A stretch of DNA of 55,608 nucleotides, from NCBI GenBank assembly GCA_904420065.1, contig CAJFTU010000001.1, forward strand, positions 1-55,608, in the 5' to 3' direction. Shown piece after piece: positions 48,116-55,608 of this stretch (position 1 is the stretch's first letter; each line of letters begins with the position of its first letter). A program made the position numbers and the translations under genes. A model generated the notes under the pieces. It was not told the origin of the DNA, searched no databases, and worked only from the letters and a program-made list of their open reading frames with translations. This DNA is from an uncultured Emergencia sp. (GTDB lineage: Bacteria > Bacillota > Clostridia > Peptostreptococcales > Anaerovoracaceae).

Positions 48116-48386
48116 GCTTGCTTAAGGCGATGAAGTAGGAAGTTGCTGAGCTATCAGGTAATTTCTACGGAGAATTGTCCCCACCAGATGGGGGCGAAGG
48201 TGTTCGCCGGCTTTTGCTTTGTGTAAAAAATAAAGAAACGCACGGAGCCGTGTGCAAAGTAAGCGATTCCACCGCACGCGGGATAAAAGCGGGCATTTAA
48301 CCGGGAAGCGGAGAATTTTCGCCGAAGGAAAAAGAACCCCTTGTACAAGCATAGCGAAAACAGTACAAAAAAATCAGGAGGAAAAA
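48116..48386 (+). promoter_or_regulatory. Long structured leader of the S10 operon
   Basis: About 270 untranslated bases precede rpsJ. Several GC-rich hairpins are visible: CCCC/GGGG around 48179-48193, GGCGAA/TTCGCC (48193-48208) with a T-rich stretch behind it, and a GCACGG-based stem near 48240-48255. Ribosomal operons are often autoregulated through such leaders. I do not recognise this as a known leader class. Confidence 0.5.
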
Positions 48387-48698
48387 ATGAGCGAATTACA
48401 GAAAATCAGAATCAAGCTTAAGGCTTATGACCACGCACTGCTGGATCAGTCAGCTGCAAAGATCGTAGAGACTGCAAAGAAGACCGGCGCCGATGTTTCC
48501 GGACCGATTCCTCTTCCGACAGAAAAGGAAGTTATCACGATCCTTCGTGCCGTACACAAGTACAAAGACAGCAGAGAGCAGTTCGAACAGAGAACGCACA
48601 AGAGACTGATTGACATCACCAACGCGACGCTGCAGACTACCGATGCGCTGACTAAGTTAGATCTGCCTGCCGGCGTGGACATCGAAATCAAACTGTAA
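48387..48698 (+). CDS. rpsJ: Ribosomal protein uS10
   Basis: A 103-residue protein, also the transcription factor NusE. The start follows AGGAGGAAAAA. The signature [20 protein letters not shown] opens it, and [18 protein letters not shown] is central. It is the first gene of the S10 operon. It is followed by an unusually long 295-base gap holding a repeat array. Confidence 0.98.
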   Translation: MSELQKIRIKLKAYDHALLDQSAAKIVETAKKTGADVSGPIPLPTEKEVITILRAVHKYKDSREQFEQRTHKRLIDITNATLQTTDALTKLDLPAGVDIEIKL

Positions 48699-48747
48699 AA
48701 AGACAGACAAGCGAGGGTACTCCCCTTAGTATGATTGGAGTCAAGGG

Positions 48748-48966
48748 CGATTTGCCCACTGCAAATCGGGTTAGGGCTTCCGCAGTAGGATTCAGCCAAA
48801 AGCAAGTTTTGGGAATCCCTTGCATGAGACCTACCAGCGATTTGCTTAGCGCAAATCGGGTTAGGGCTTCCGCAGTAGGATTCAGCCAAAAGCAAGTTTT
48901 GGGAATCCCTTGCATGAGACCTACCAGCGATTTGCTCACCGCAAATCGGGTTAGGGCTTCAATCCG
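48748..48966 (+). repeat. 90-bp hairpin repeat array between rpsJ and rplC
   Basis: Two full units of exactly 90 bases begin at 48748 and 48838, with a partial third at 48928. Each starts with an 8-bp hairpin CGATTTGC / GCAAATCG whose five-base loop differs in every copy (CCACT, TTAGC, TCACC). It continues with GGGTTAGGGCTTC, a CCAAAA/TTTTGG stem and the end GAGACCTACCAG. The spacer regions of copies one and two are identical. The same element reappears at 55572. Because 90 is a multiple of three, an 87-codon frame runs through it, but that is a by-product. Confidence 0.92.
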
Positions 48967-48993
48967 CTGTAAGTATCAAGGAGGAATGAAATA

Positions 48994-49632
48994 ATGAAGA
49001 TGATATTAGGAAAGAAAATCGGAATGACGCAGATTTTCGCAGAATCAGGCGAAGTCATTCCTGTAACGGTTATCGAAGCCGGTCCTGAAGTAGTAACACA
49101 GGTTAAGACTGTAGAGACTGACGGATACAACGCTGTACAGGTTGGCTACGAAGACCAGAAAGCGCACAGAGTTAACAAGCCGATGACCGGACACTTCGCC
49201 AAGAGCGGAGCGCCTTTGAAAAAATATCTGGCCGAGTTCAGAGTAGAAGAAGGCGAAACCTACGAAGTAGGCCAGGTAATCACCGTAGCAGACTTTGAAC
49301 CGGGAAAGAAACTGGACATCACCGGAACTTCCAAAGGTAAAGGAACTCAGGGTAACATCAAGAGACACGGACATCACAGAGGTCCGATGACTCACGGTTC
49401 CAAGCACAAGAGACTTGCCGGCGCTCTGGCCGCAGGTACCTATCCTTCCAGAGTATTCAAGGGCAACAAGGCTCCGGGAAGAATGGGACGCGAAACCGTT
49501 ACCGTCCAGAACGTAGTTTTAGTAAAGATCGACACTGACAGAAACCTGATGCTGGTCAAAGGCGCTGTTCCTGGAGGAAAAGGCAGCCTGGTAAAGATCC
49601 GTTACGCTGTCAAGGGTCAGGACGATAAATAA
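48994..49632 (+). CDS. rplC: Ribosomal protein uL3
   Basis: A 212-residue protein of the large subunit. AAGGAGG (48979-48985) is eight bases before ATG 48994. It opens [20 protein letters not shown] and contains [19 protein letters not shown], the conserved loop near the peptidyl-transferase centre. Confidence 0.98.
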   Translation: MKMILGKKIGMTQIFAESGEVIPVTVIEAGPEVVTQVKTVETDGYNAVQVGYEDQKAHRVNKPMTGHFAKSGAPLKKYLAEFRVEEGETYEVGQVITVADFEPGKKLDITGTSKGKGTQGNIKRHGHHRGPMTHGSKHKRLAGALAAGTYPSRVFKGNKAPGRMGRETVTVQNVVLVKIDTDRNLMLVKGAVPGGKGSLVKIRYAVKGQDDK

Positions 49633-49661
49633 GACAGACTTCAGAAAGGAGGAAGCAGATC

Positions 49662-50285
49662 ATGGCAAAAGTAACTATGCTTAACATGGCCGGAGACGAA
49701 GCCGGCACTATTGAGCTTAAAGATGAAATATTCGGTATTGAACCAAACGCTAATGCTGTTCACGCAGTAGTCGTAAACTATCTGGCAAACCAGAGACAGG
49801 GCACTCAGTCCGCAAAGACCAGAGGCGACGTCAGAGGTGGCGGAAGAAAGCCGTTCAGACAGAAGGGAACCGGCCGCCACAGACAGGGAAGCACCACGGA
49901 TCCTTCACAGGTAGGAGGCGGTGTGGCATTCGCTCCAAAACCAAGAAGCTATAGATATTCCGTACCAAAGAAGGTAAAGAGACTGGCAATGAAGTCCGCC
50001 CTCTCTTCCAAAGTAGCGGAGAAAGAAATCATCGTATTAGACGAGCTGAAGTTCGAAGAACCTAAGACAAAAGAAATGATCAAGGTTCTGAACAATATCA
50101 AAGCAGATAAGAAGGCGTTGATCATCACCGCGTCCAAAGACGAAAACGTGGTAAAATCAGCGGCAAACATTCCGGGAGTAAAGACTGCTCTCGTGGGAAC
50201 AATGAACGTTTACGAGATCGTAAACCACAACAGCTTCATCGTAACAAAAGAGGCTGTCGAAAAAATTGAGGAGGTGTACTTATAA
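49662..50285 (+). CDS. rplD: Ribosomal protein uL4
   Basis: A 207-residue large-subunit protein. The exit-tunnel loop is [20 protein letters not shown]. In some bacteria L4 represses the S10 operon through its leader. Its stop overlaps the start of rplW (TAATG). Confidence 0.98.
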   Translation: MAKVTMLNMAGDEAGTIELKDEIFGIEPNANAVHAVVVNYLANQRQGTQSAKTRGDVRGGGRKPFRQKGTGRHRQGSTTDPSQVGGGVAFAPKPRSYRYSVPKKVKRLAMKSALSSKVAEKEIIVLDELKFEEPKTKEMIKVLNNIKADKKALIITASKDENVVKSAANIPGVKTALVGTMNVYEIVNHNSFIVTKEAVEKIEEVYL

Positions 50286-50575
50286 TGAGATCTGCATATG
50301 ACGTAATCATCAAACCGGTCATCTCTGAGCAGAGCATGGATATGGCTCAGGAAAAGAAGTACACATTCAGAGTGGCAACAGACGCCAATAAGACACAGGT
50401 TAAATTGGCTGTCGAAGAAATTTTCGGTGTTGAAGTGAAAAAAGTAAACATCATGAACTACGACGGTAAAGTAAAGAGAATGGGAAGAACGATGGGAAAG
50501 ACTTCCGCCTACAAGAAGGCGATCGTAACGCTGACAGAGGACAGCAAAGAGATCGAGTTCTTCCAGAGTCTGTAA
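50285..50575 (+). CDS. rplW: Ribosomal protein uL23
   Basis: A 96-residue protein at the tunnel exit, a docking site for trigger factor and SRP. It opens [20 protein letters not shown]. Its ATG overlaps the rplD stop, so translation is coupled. Confidence 0.98.
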   Translation: MRSAYDVIIKPVISEQSMDMAQEKKYTFRVATDANKTQVKLAVEEIFGVEVKKVNIMNYDGKVKRMGRTMGKTSAYKKAIVTLTEDSKEIEFFQSL

Positions 50576-50592
50576 TATAGGAGGTAGACAGA

Positions 50593-51426
50593 ATGGGAAT
50601 TAAAAAATATAAACCAACCACTCCTGGACAGCGCGGCATGACTGTTTCTACTTTCGAAGAGATTACCACCAACAAGCCGGAAAAATCTCTTACCGCAACG
50701 TTGAAGAAGCATTCAGGAAGAAACGCAAGAGGAAAGATCACCGTAAGACACAGAGGCGGCGGAGTAAGACGCAAGTACAGAATCATCGACTTCAAGAGAA
50801 ACAAGGACGGTATTCCGGGTACGGTAAAGACTATCGAATACGATCCGAACAGAAGCGCCAACATCGCCCTGATCGTATACGCAGACGGCGAAAAGAGATA
50901 TATCATCGCACCGGATAAGCTGAACGTAGGAGACGTAATCTACTCGGGCGCCGACGCAGATATCAAAGTCGGCAACGCACTTCCGATCGCCAACATTCCG
51001 GTAGGTACGATGATCCACAACATCGAGCTGAAGCCGGGCAAAGGCGGACAGATGGCAAGATCGGCCGGAAACGCCGCTCAGCTGATGGCGAAAGAAGACA
51101 GATACGCGCAGGTAAGACTGCCGTCCGGAGAAGTGAGAAAAGTCCTCATCTCCTGCAGAGCAACCATCGGTGAAGTCGGCAACGTGGATCACGCAAACAT
51201 TCAGATCGGTAAAGCCGGTAGAAAAAGACACATGGGTATCAGACCTACCGTAAGAGGTTCCGTAATGAACCCGAACGACCATCCACACGGTGGTGGTGAA
51301 GGCAGAGCGCCGATCGGACGTAAGAGTCCGGTTACGCCATGGGGTAAGCCGGCACTGGGTTACAAGACCAGAAAGAAGAACAAGGCTTCGAACCAGTATA
51401 TCGTTAAGAGAAGAAATGAGAAGTAA
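50593..51426 (+). CDS. rplB: Ribosomal protein uL2
   Basis: A 277-residue protein with the conserved end [18 protein letters not shown], which holds the key His near the peptidyl-transferase centre. AGGAGG lies nine bases before the start. Full length. Confidence 0.98.
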   Translation: MGIKKYKPTTPGQRGMTVSTFEEITTNKPEKSLTATLKKHSGRNARGKITVRHRGGGVRRKYRIIDFKRNKDGIPGTVKTIEYDPNRSANIALIVYADGEKRYIIAPDKLNVGDVIYSGADADIKVGNALPIANIPVGTMIHNIELKPGKGGQMARSAGNAAQLMAKEDRYAQVRLPSGEVRKVLISCRATIGEVGNVDHANIQIGKAGRKRHMGIRPTVRGSVMNPNDHPHGGGEGRAPIGRKSPVTPWGKPALGYKTRKKNKASNQYIVKRRNEK

Positions 51427-51442
51427 GGAAGGAGCATAGATA

Positions 51443-51721
51443 ATGGGTAGATCACTGAAAAAAGGCCCTTTCGTAGATAAGAAGCTGCTCAAGGCCATCG
51501 ATGCGATGAACGCGGCTAACGAAAAGAAGGTTATCAAGACTTGGTCCAGACCGTCCACCATCTTCCCTCAGATGGTAGGTCACACAATTGCAGTTCATGA
51601 CGGCAGAAAACATGTTCCAGTGTACATCACAGAGGACATGGTAGGCCACAGACTCGGAGAATTCGCTCCGACGAGAACGTACAGAGGTCATGCTGCAGAT
51701 AAGTCATCGAAGGTTAGATAG
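51443..51721 (+). CDS. rpsS: Ribosomal protein uS19
   Basis: A 92-residue small-subunit head protein. It opens [18 protein letters not shown] and contains [18 protein letters not shown]. It follows rplB by 16 bases. Confidence 0.98.
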   Translation: MGRSLKKGPFVDKKLLKAIDAMNAANEKKVIKTWSRPSTIFPQMVGHTIAVHDGRKHVPVYITEDMVGHRLGEFAPTRTYRGHAADKSSKVR

Positions 51722-51736
51722 TAAAGGAGATAAAAA

Positions 51737-52072
51737 ATGGAAGCAAAAGCAATTGCAAAATATGTCAGAATGTCTCCTATCAAGCTGAAGCCGGTAGCAG
51801 ACCTGGTTAGAGGCAAGGACTTAAACGAGGCATTGACGATTCTGAAATTCACACCGGGTAAAGGATCAGAGATCATCGAAAAGGTTGTGAAATCAGCAGC
51901 GGCGAACGCCGAAAACAATTTCGACATGAATCCGGACAATTTATACGTTGCAGAAGTATATGCTCACCAGGGCCCTACAATGAAGAGATGGAGAGCCGGT
52001 TCACAGGGCAGAGCATCAATCATCCTGAAGAGATCCAGCCACGTCGGCGTGACTCTGAAGGAAAGAGACTAA
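51737..52072 (+). CDS. rplV: Ribosomal protein uL22
   Basis: A 111-residue protein lining the exit tunnel. It opens AKAIAKYVRMSPIKLKPVAD; the tunnel hairpin GPTMKRWRAGSQGRA is near the end. Confidence 0.98.
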   Translation: MEAKAIAKYVRMSPIKLKPVADLVRGKDLNEALTILKFTPGKGSEIIEKVVKSAAANAENNFDMNPDNLYVAEVYAHQGPTMKRWRAGSQGRASIILKRSSHVGVTLKERD

Positions 52073-52090
52073 GATAGGAGGTTCACCAGT

Positions 52091-52966
52091 ATGGGTCAGA
52101 AAGTGAGTCCGCATGGATTGAGAGTGGGCGTAATCAAAGACTGGAATGCAAAATGGTACGCAGACAAAAAGAACTTTGCGGATCTGCTTGTTGAAGATAA
52201 CAAGGTCAGAGAATATGTAAAGAAAAAGCTGTACGCTGCCGGCGTTTCAAAAGTTTTGATCGAAAGAGCTGCAGAAAACAAGATCAGAGTCATCGTTTTG
52301 ACTGCGAGACCGGGAATGGTCATCGGAAGATCCGGAAACGGCATCGATGAGCTGAAAGCGGCGTTGGTCAAGCTGACAGGAAAAGAAATAGAGATTTCCA
52401 TCGAGGAAGTCAGAAGATCAGAGCTGGACGCGCAGTTGACAGCTGAGTCCATCGCGCAGGCTCTGGAGAGACGTATCTCTTTCAGAAGAGCCATGAAACA
52501 GGCTATCGGCAGAACCATGAAAGCCGGCGCGAAGGGAATAAAAGTTCTCTGCTCCGGAAGACTGGGCGGAGCGGAAATTGCCAGAAGTGAAAAGTACAGT
52601 GAAGGAAACGTTCCTCTTCACACACTGCGCGCAGATATCGACTACGGATTTGCGGAAGCGGACACCACCTACGGCAAGATCGGCGTAAAAGTATGGATCA
52701 ACCACGGCGAAATTCTCGACAAGGGACTGCAGAGCCCGATCAGAGAAGAGAGACGTGAGAAGAGAGACAGAAGAGGCAGAAAAGACGGAGACAGAAGAAG
52801 AAACGACCGCAGAAACAACGATCGCAGAAGAAACGGACGCGACGACAGACGCGACGCGGTTAAAGCTGTAAATCCGAGAGTCAGAAAGACGCCGAAGGCC
52901 GAACCAAAGGCAGAAGAACCACAGACTCAGGCACCAGCGGTTGAAAACACTGAGACTGAAGAATAA
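52091..52966 (+). CDS. rpsC: Ribosomal protein uS3 with extended charged tail
   Basis: The first ~220 residues are a normal S3 with the KH domain ([18 protein letters not shown]) and the C-domain ending in WINHGEI. The protein is 291 residues, about 70 longer than usual. The extra tail begins after [20 protein letters not shown]. It is first rich in Arg, Asp and Asn repeats and then in Glu, Ala and Pro, and is surely disordered. S3 lies at the mRNA entry tunnel, so the tail could touch mRNA. Confidence 0.97.
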   Translation: MGQKVSPHGLRVGVIKDWNAKWYADKKNFADLLVEDNKVREYVKKKLYAAGVSKVLIERAAENKIRVIVLTARPGMVIGRSGNGIDELKAALVKLTGKEIEISIEEVRRSELDAQLTAESIAQALERRISFRRAMKQAIGRTMKAGAKGIKVLCSGRLGGAEIARSEKYSEGNVPLHTLRADIDYGFAEADTTYGKIGVKVWINHGEILDKGLQSPIREERREKRDRRGRKDGDRRRNDRRNNDRRRNGRDDRRDAVKAVNPRVRKTPKAEPKAEEPQTQAPAVENTETEE

Positions 52967-52993
52967 GCACTGCAAGAAAGGAGGAACTAAGCC

Positions 52994-53425
52994 ATGTTAA
53001 TGCCAAAGCGCGTTAAACACAGAAGAGTTCACAGAGGTAGAATGAAAGGCGTAGCCACCAAGGGAAACACGATTACCTACGGTGCATACGGCCTTGTAGC
53101 AACAGAATGCGGATGGATCACCTCCAACCAGATCGAGGCTGCGCGTATTGCGATGACCAGATCGATCAAGAGAGGTGGTAAAGTATATATCAAGATTTTC
53201 CCACACAAATCGGTAACAAAGAAACCGGCCGAAGTACGTATGGGTTCCGGTAAAGGTGCGCCTGAATACTGGGTAGCCGTAGTAAAACCGGGCAGAGTTA
53301 TGTTCGAGATCGACGGCGTAACCGAAGAGCAGGCAAGAGAGGCGATGAGACTTGCCAGCCACAAGCTGCCGGTTAAATCAAAGTTTGCCATCAAGGAAGA
53401 AGAAGCAAAGGGTGGTGAAGCATAA
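52994..53425 (+). CDS. rplP: Ribosomal protein uL16
   Basis: A 143-residue protein at the A-site tRNA region. It opens [26 protein letters not shown] precedes it. Its stop overlaps the rpmC start. Confidence 0.98.
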   Translation: MLMPKRVKHRRVHRGRMKGVATKGNTITYGAYGLVATECGWITSNQIEAARIAMTRSIKRGGKVYIKIFPHKSVTKKPAEVRMGSGKGAPEYWVAVVKPGRVMFEIDGVTEEQAREAMRLASHKLPVKSKFAIKEEEAKGGEA

Positions 53426-53628
53426 TGGAATTGAAGAAAATGAGAGAAATGACAGATGTTGAGCTCAACGCTGAACTGGAAAAGATGAAAAAAGAACTGT
53501 TCAATCTCAGATTCCAGCATGTTACAGGACAGCTTGAGAACCCTGTAAAGATGAGAGAAGTGAAGAGAAACATCGCGAGAGTTAAAACGATTATCAGAGA
53601 AAAAGAACTGGAAAAGGTTCGCGCTTAG
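53425..53628 (+). CDS. rpmC: Ribosomal protein uL29
   Basis: A 67-residue, all-helical protein at the tunnel exit. It contains [20 protein letters not shown]. Its ATG overlaps the rplP stop (TAATG). Confidence 0.98.
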   Translation: MELKKMREMTDVELNAELEKMKKELFNLRFQHVTGQLENPVKMREVKRNIARVKTIIREKELEKVRA

Positions 53629-53646
53629 TGAAAGGAGGATGTAATT

Positions 53647-53907
53647 ATGGCAGAGAGCAGAAACAGAAGAAAGACTAAAGTCGGCATCGTCGTCAGCGAT
53701 AAGATGGATAAGACTGTAGTTGTTGCAATCGAAGACTTCGTAAGACATTCTCTTTACGGCAAAGCGGTAAAAAGAACCAAGAAGGTTAAGGCTCACGATG
53801 AGAACAACGAGTGCAATATCGGCGATAAAGTAAGAATTATGGAAACCAGACCGCTGTCCAAGGACAAGAGATGGAGACTGGTCAACATTATCGAGAAAGT
53901 TAAATAA
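53647..53907 (+). CDS. rpsQ: Ribosomal protein uS17
   Basis: An 86-residue OB-fold protein of the small subunit. It contains [20 protein letters not shown] and the [20 protein letters not shown] block. AAAGGAGGAT lies before the start. Confidence 0.98.
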   Translation: MAESRNRRKTKVGIVVSDKMDKTVVVAIEDFVRHSLYGKAVKRTKKVKAHDENNECNIGDKVRIMETRPLSKDKRWRLVNIIEKVK

Positions 53908-53921
53908 GGAGGCACCAGATC

Positions 53922-54296
53922 ATGATTCAAACAGAAACAAGATTGAGAGTTGCTGACAATTCAGGTGCAAAAGAACTTTTATGTATCCGTATCCTGGGCG
54001 GAACCAGCCGCCAGTACGCGAACATTGGCGATGTTATCGTTTGCGCTGTAAAAGAAGCAACACCGGGCGGCGTCGTAAAGAAGGGCGATGTTGTCAAGGC
54101 TGTAGTGGTTAGAACGAAAAAAGGTGCCAGAAGAGCTGACGGCAGCTATGTAAAGTTTGACCAGAACGCAGCGGTAATCATAAAAGATAAAGAAGATAAG
54201 ACCCCAGTGGGAACCCGTATCTTCGGACCGGTTGCAAGGGAGCTCAGAGACAAGGGCTTCATGAAGATTGTGTCATTGGCACCGGAAGTACTGTAA
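53922..54296 (+). CDS. rplN: Ribosomal protein uL14
   Basis: A 124-residue protein. It opens [20 protein letters not shown] and ends [20 protein letters not shown]. It forms part of the intersubunit bridge. Confidence 0.98.
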   Translation: MIQTETRLRVADNSGAKELLCIRILGGTSRQYANIGDVIVCAVKEATPGGVVKKGDVVKAVVVRTKKGARRADGSYVKFDQNAAVIIKDKEDKTPVGTRIFGPVARELRDKGFMKIVSLAPEVL

Positions 54297-54310
54297 GGAG
54301 GTGGCACAGG

Positions 54311-54616
54311 ATGCGTATTAAGAAGGATGATACAGTAATTGTAATTACTGGTAAAGATAAAGGCAAGACCGGAAAGGTACTGCGCGCGATGCCGAAGGAA
54401 AACAGAGTTGTCGTTGAAGGCGTAAACATGCAGACCAAGCATCAGAAGCAGACCAGAACGGAAAAGGCTGAGATCAAGCACTTGGAAGGACCGATCGATG
54501 CGTCCAACGTAATGTATTACGATACGAAGGCGAAAGCGCCGGTTAAAATCGGATACAAGATCGACGGCGACAAGAAAGTAAGAATCAACCGGAAGACCGG
54601 AAATGTAATCGACTAG
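54311..54616 (+). CDS. rplX: Ribosomal protein uL24
   Basis: A 101-residue assembly-initiator protein with the KOW motif [19 protein letters not shown] at the N-terminus. Confidence 0.98.
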   Translation: MRIKKDDTVIVITGKDKGKTGKVLRAMPKENRVVVEGVNMQTKHQKQTRTEKAEIKHLEGPIDASNVMYYDTKAKAPVKIGYKIDGDKKVRINRKTGNVID

Positions 54617-54633
54617 GAAAGGAGGAGAGGATT

Positions 54634-55176
54634 TTGACAGCAAGATTAAGAGAAACTTACAAAAACGAAGTTTTCCCTGCTTTAAAGGAAAAGTTCCAGT
54701 ATGAAAACGTAATGGAAGTACCTAAGCTTGTAAAGGTTACCATCAATATGGGTCTTGGCGAAGCGAAGGAAAATGCGAAAGTTCTGGAGACTGCAGTAAA
54801 GGAACTGGGTCTGATCAGCGGTCAGAGACCGGTAACGACGAAAGCGAAAAAGTCTATTGCCAACTTCAAGGTAAGACAGGGCATGCCTGTAGGCGCGAAA
54901 GTCACCCTGAGAGGAGACAATATGTACGTGTTCGTAGACAAGTTCTTCAATATCTCTCTTCCGAGAGTAAGAGACTTCAAGGGCGTGAGCAGAAACTCCT
55001 TTGACGGAAGGGGTAACTACTCCATGGGTATCAAGGAGCAGCTCATCTTCCCTGAAATCAACTACGACGATGTAGATATGATCAAGGGCATGAACATCGT
55101 ATTTACCACAACGGCCAAAACGGACGAAGAAGCGGCAGCGCTGCTTGAACTTCTCGGTATGCCGTTTGAGAAATAA
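54634..55176 (+). CDS. rplE: Ribosomal protein uL5
   Basis: A 180-residue 5S rRNA-binding protein. The start is TTG 54634, eight bases after AAAGGAGG (54618-54625). It contains [20 protein letters not shown] and the end [18 protein letters not shown] rare start codon in a ribosomal gene is notable but is supported by the alignment of the N-terminus. Confidence 0.97.
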   Translation: MTARLRETYKNEVFPALKEKFQYENVMEVPKLVKVTINMGLGEAKENAKVLETAVKELGLISGQRPVTTKAKKSIANFKVRQGMPVGAKVTLRGDNMYVFVDKFFNISLPRVRDFKGVSRNSFDGRGNYSMGIKEQLIFPEINYDDVDMIKGMNIVFTTTAKTDEEAAALLELLGMPFEK

Positions 55177-55263
55177 GAAAACGGATTGTATGACGGCGTT
55201 GCCGCGGAGGGGATTTTGTTTTTTTCCCCGGTAATGCCCGGAAATGATAATAGGAGGGAAAGC

Positions 55264-55449
55264 ATGGCAAAGACATCTCTCAAAGTAAAGCAGCAGAGAA
55301 AACCGAAGTATTCCACAAGAGCTTACACCAGATGCAGAATCTGCGGAAGACCTCACTCTGTACTGAAGAAATACGGAATCTGCCGTATCTGCTTCAGAGA
55401 GCTTGCTTATAAAGGAGAAATTCCTGGCGTAAGAAAAGCCAGCTGGTAA
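55264..55449 (+). CDS. rpsN: Ribosomal protein uS14, zinc-binding type
   Basis: A 61-residue S14 with CRICG and CRICF zinc pairs, and the end [17 protein letters not shown] precedes ATG 55264. The 87 bases between rplE and this gene are longer than most gaps in the operon and show no repeat copy. Confidence 0.98.
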   Translation: MAKTSLKVKQQRKPKYSTRAYTRCRICGRPHSVLKKYGICRICFRELAYKGEIPGVRKASW

Positions 55450-55571
55450 GAATTAGTTTATAATCAGTGCAAAGGCGAAGTCACAACCTGTCGGACTTTC
55501 AAGAGACTGCGAAAACCATGTGGTTTCGGCGGTAAACTCCAAGGCCAGCTAAAGCCGGGGAGTTCTCGCAC

Positions 55572-55608
55572 GAGACCTACCAGCGATTTCTTTCAGAAAT
55601 CGGGTTAG
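55572..55608 (+). repeat. Further copy of the 90-bp hairpin repeat, cut by the window end
   Basis: GAGACCTACCAG (55572-55583) is followed by an 8-bp hairpin CGATTTCT / AGAAATCG and GGGTTAG, as in the array at 48748-48966. The stem differs at two positions from that array, and both changes keep pairing. The 122 bases between rpsN and this copy hold no gene; a GC-rich AAGCCGGGG segment lies near 55552. Confidence 0.85.

Noticed and set aside
48731-48994. 87-codon protein through the rpsJ-rplC gap
   Set aside because: The frame exists only because the repeat is 90 bases long. The hairpins and divergent loops, together with the rplC ribosome site inside it, point to a non-coding element.

Overview
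The window reads as a chromosomal segment of an anaerobic, probably spore-forming Firmicute of the class Clostridia, with mid-range GC. This is inferred from strong AAGGAGG ribosome sites, a class 2 superoxide reductase with PerR and rubrerythrin, an ECF vitamin transporter core with BioY, a SpoVB-like flippase, a zinc-type S14, and the str/S10 ribosomal gene order. A genus cannot be named from the sequence alone.

Layout. 1-259 is the 3' end of tuf. 598-18666 is a complete type 1 BREX phage-defence locus behind a divergent XRE regulator. Its order is an LRR protein, brxL, a zinc-ribbon protein, brxA, brxB, brxC, pglX (N part), two AT-rich unknown genes, pglX (C part) and pglZ. 18696-28514 holds housekeeping and transport genes: yitT, ecfA1-ecfA2-ecfT, trmB, an M23 peptidase, a PLP aminotransferase, a 91-bp tandem repeat array, bioY under a BirA-type operator, psuG and xth. 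28626-34604 holds a lipoprotein-like small protein, a metallophosphatase, a PC4/YdbC protein, small membrane proteins, a nucleoside kinase and the oxygen-defence set (superoxide reductase, PerR, rubrerythrin). 34805-40723 is a TetR-controlled operon (M29 aminopeptidase, FGE-like protein, aldehyde dehydrogenase, GPH-type symporter). 40733-47778 holds a MerR remnant, a DUF2284 protein, a SpoVB-like flippase, and a LysR gene next to a symporter / thiazoline hydrolase / C26 amidase operon. 48081 to the end is the S10 operon, rpsJ to rpsN, interrupted by copies of a structured repeat.

How the genes work together. In BREX, PglX methylates host DNA, PglZ and BrxB/BrxC form the core machine, BrxA binds DNA and BrxL is the AAA+ restriction effector. 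This locus departs from the textbook form in three ways. The methyltransferase is split into two separately translated genes with a two-gene cassette between the halves. A membrane-anchored leucine-rich-repeat protein ends in a domain homologous to the last ~106 residues of PglZ. An unrecognised zinc-ribbon protein sits between brxL and brxA. The EcfA1A2T module in the window can energise the BioY biotin subunit encoded about 4 kb away.

The most interesting observations are the shared PglZ tail on the LRR protein, the split pglX with its cassette, the exact 91-bp array upstream of bioY, and a 90-bp hairpin repeat in the S10 operon whose stem shows compensatory changes between copies. About 48 kb separate tuf from rpsJ, which are adjacent or nearly so in many Firmicutes.
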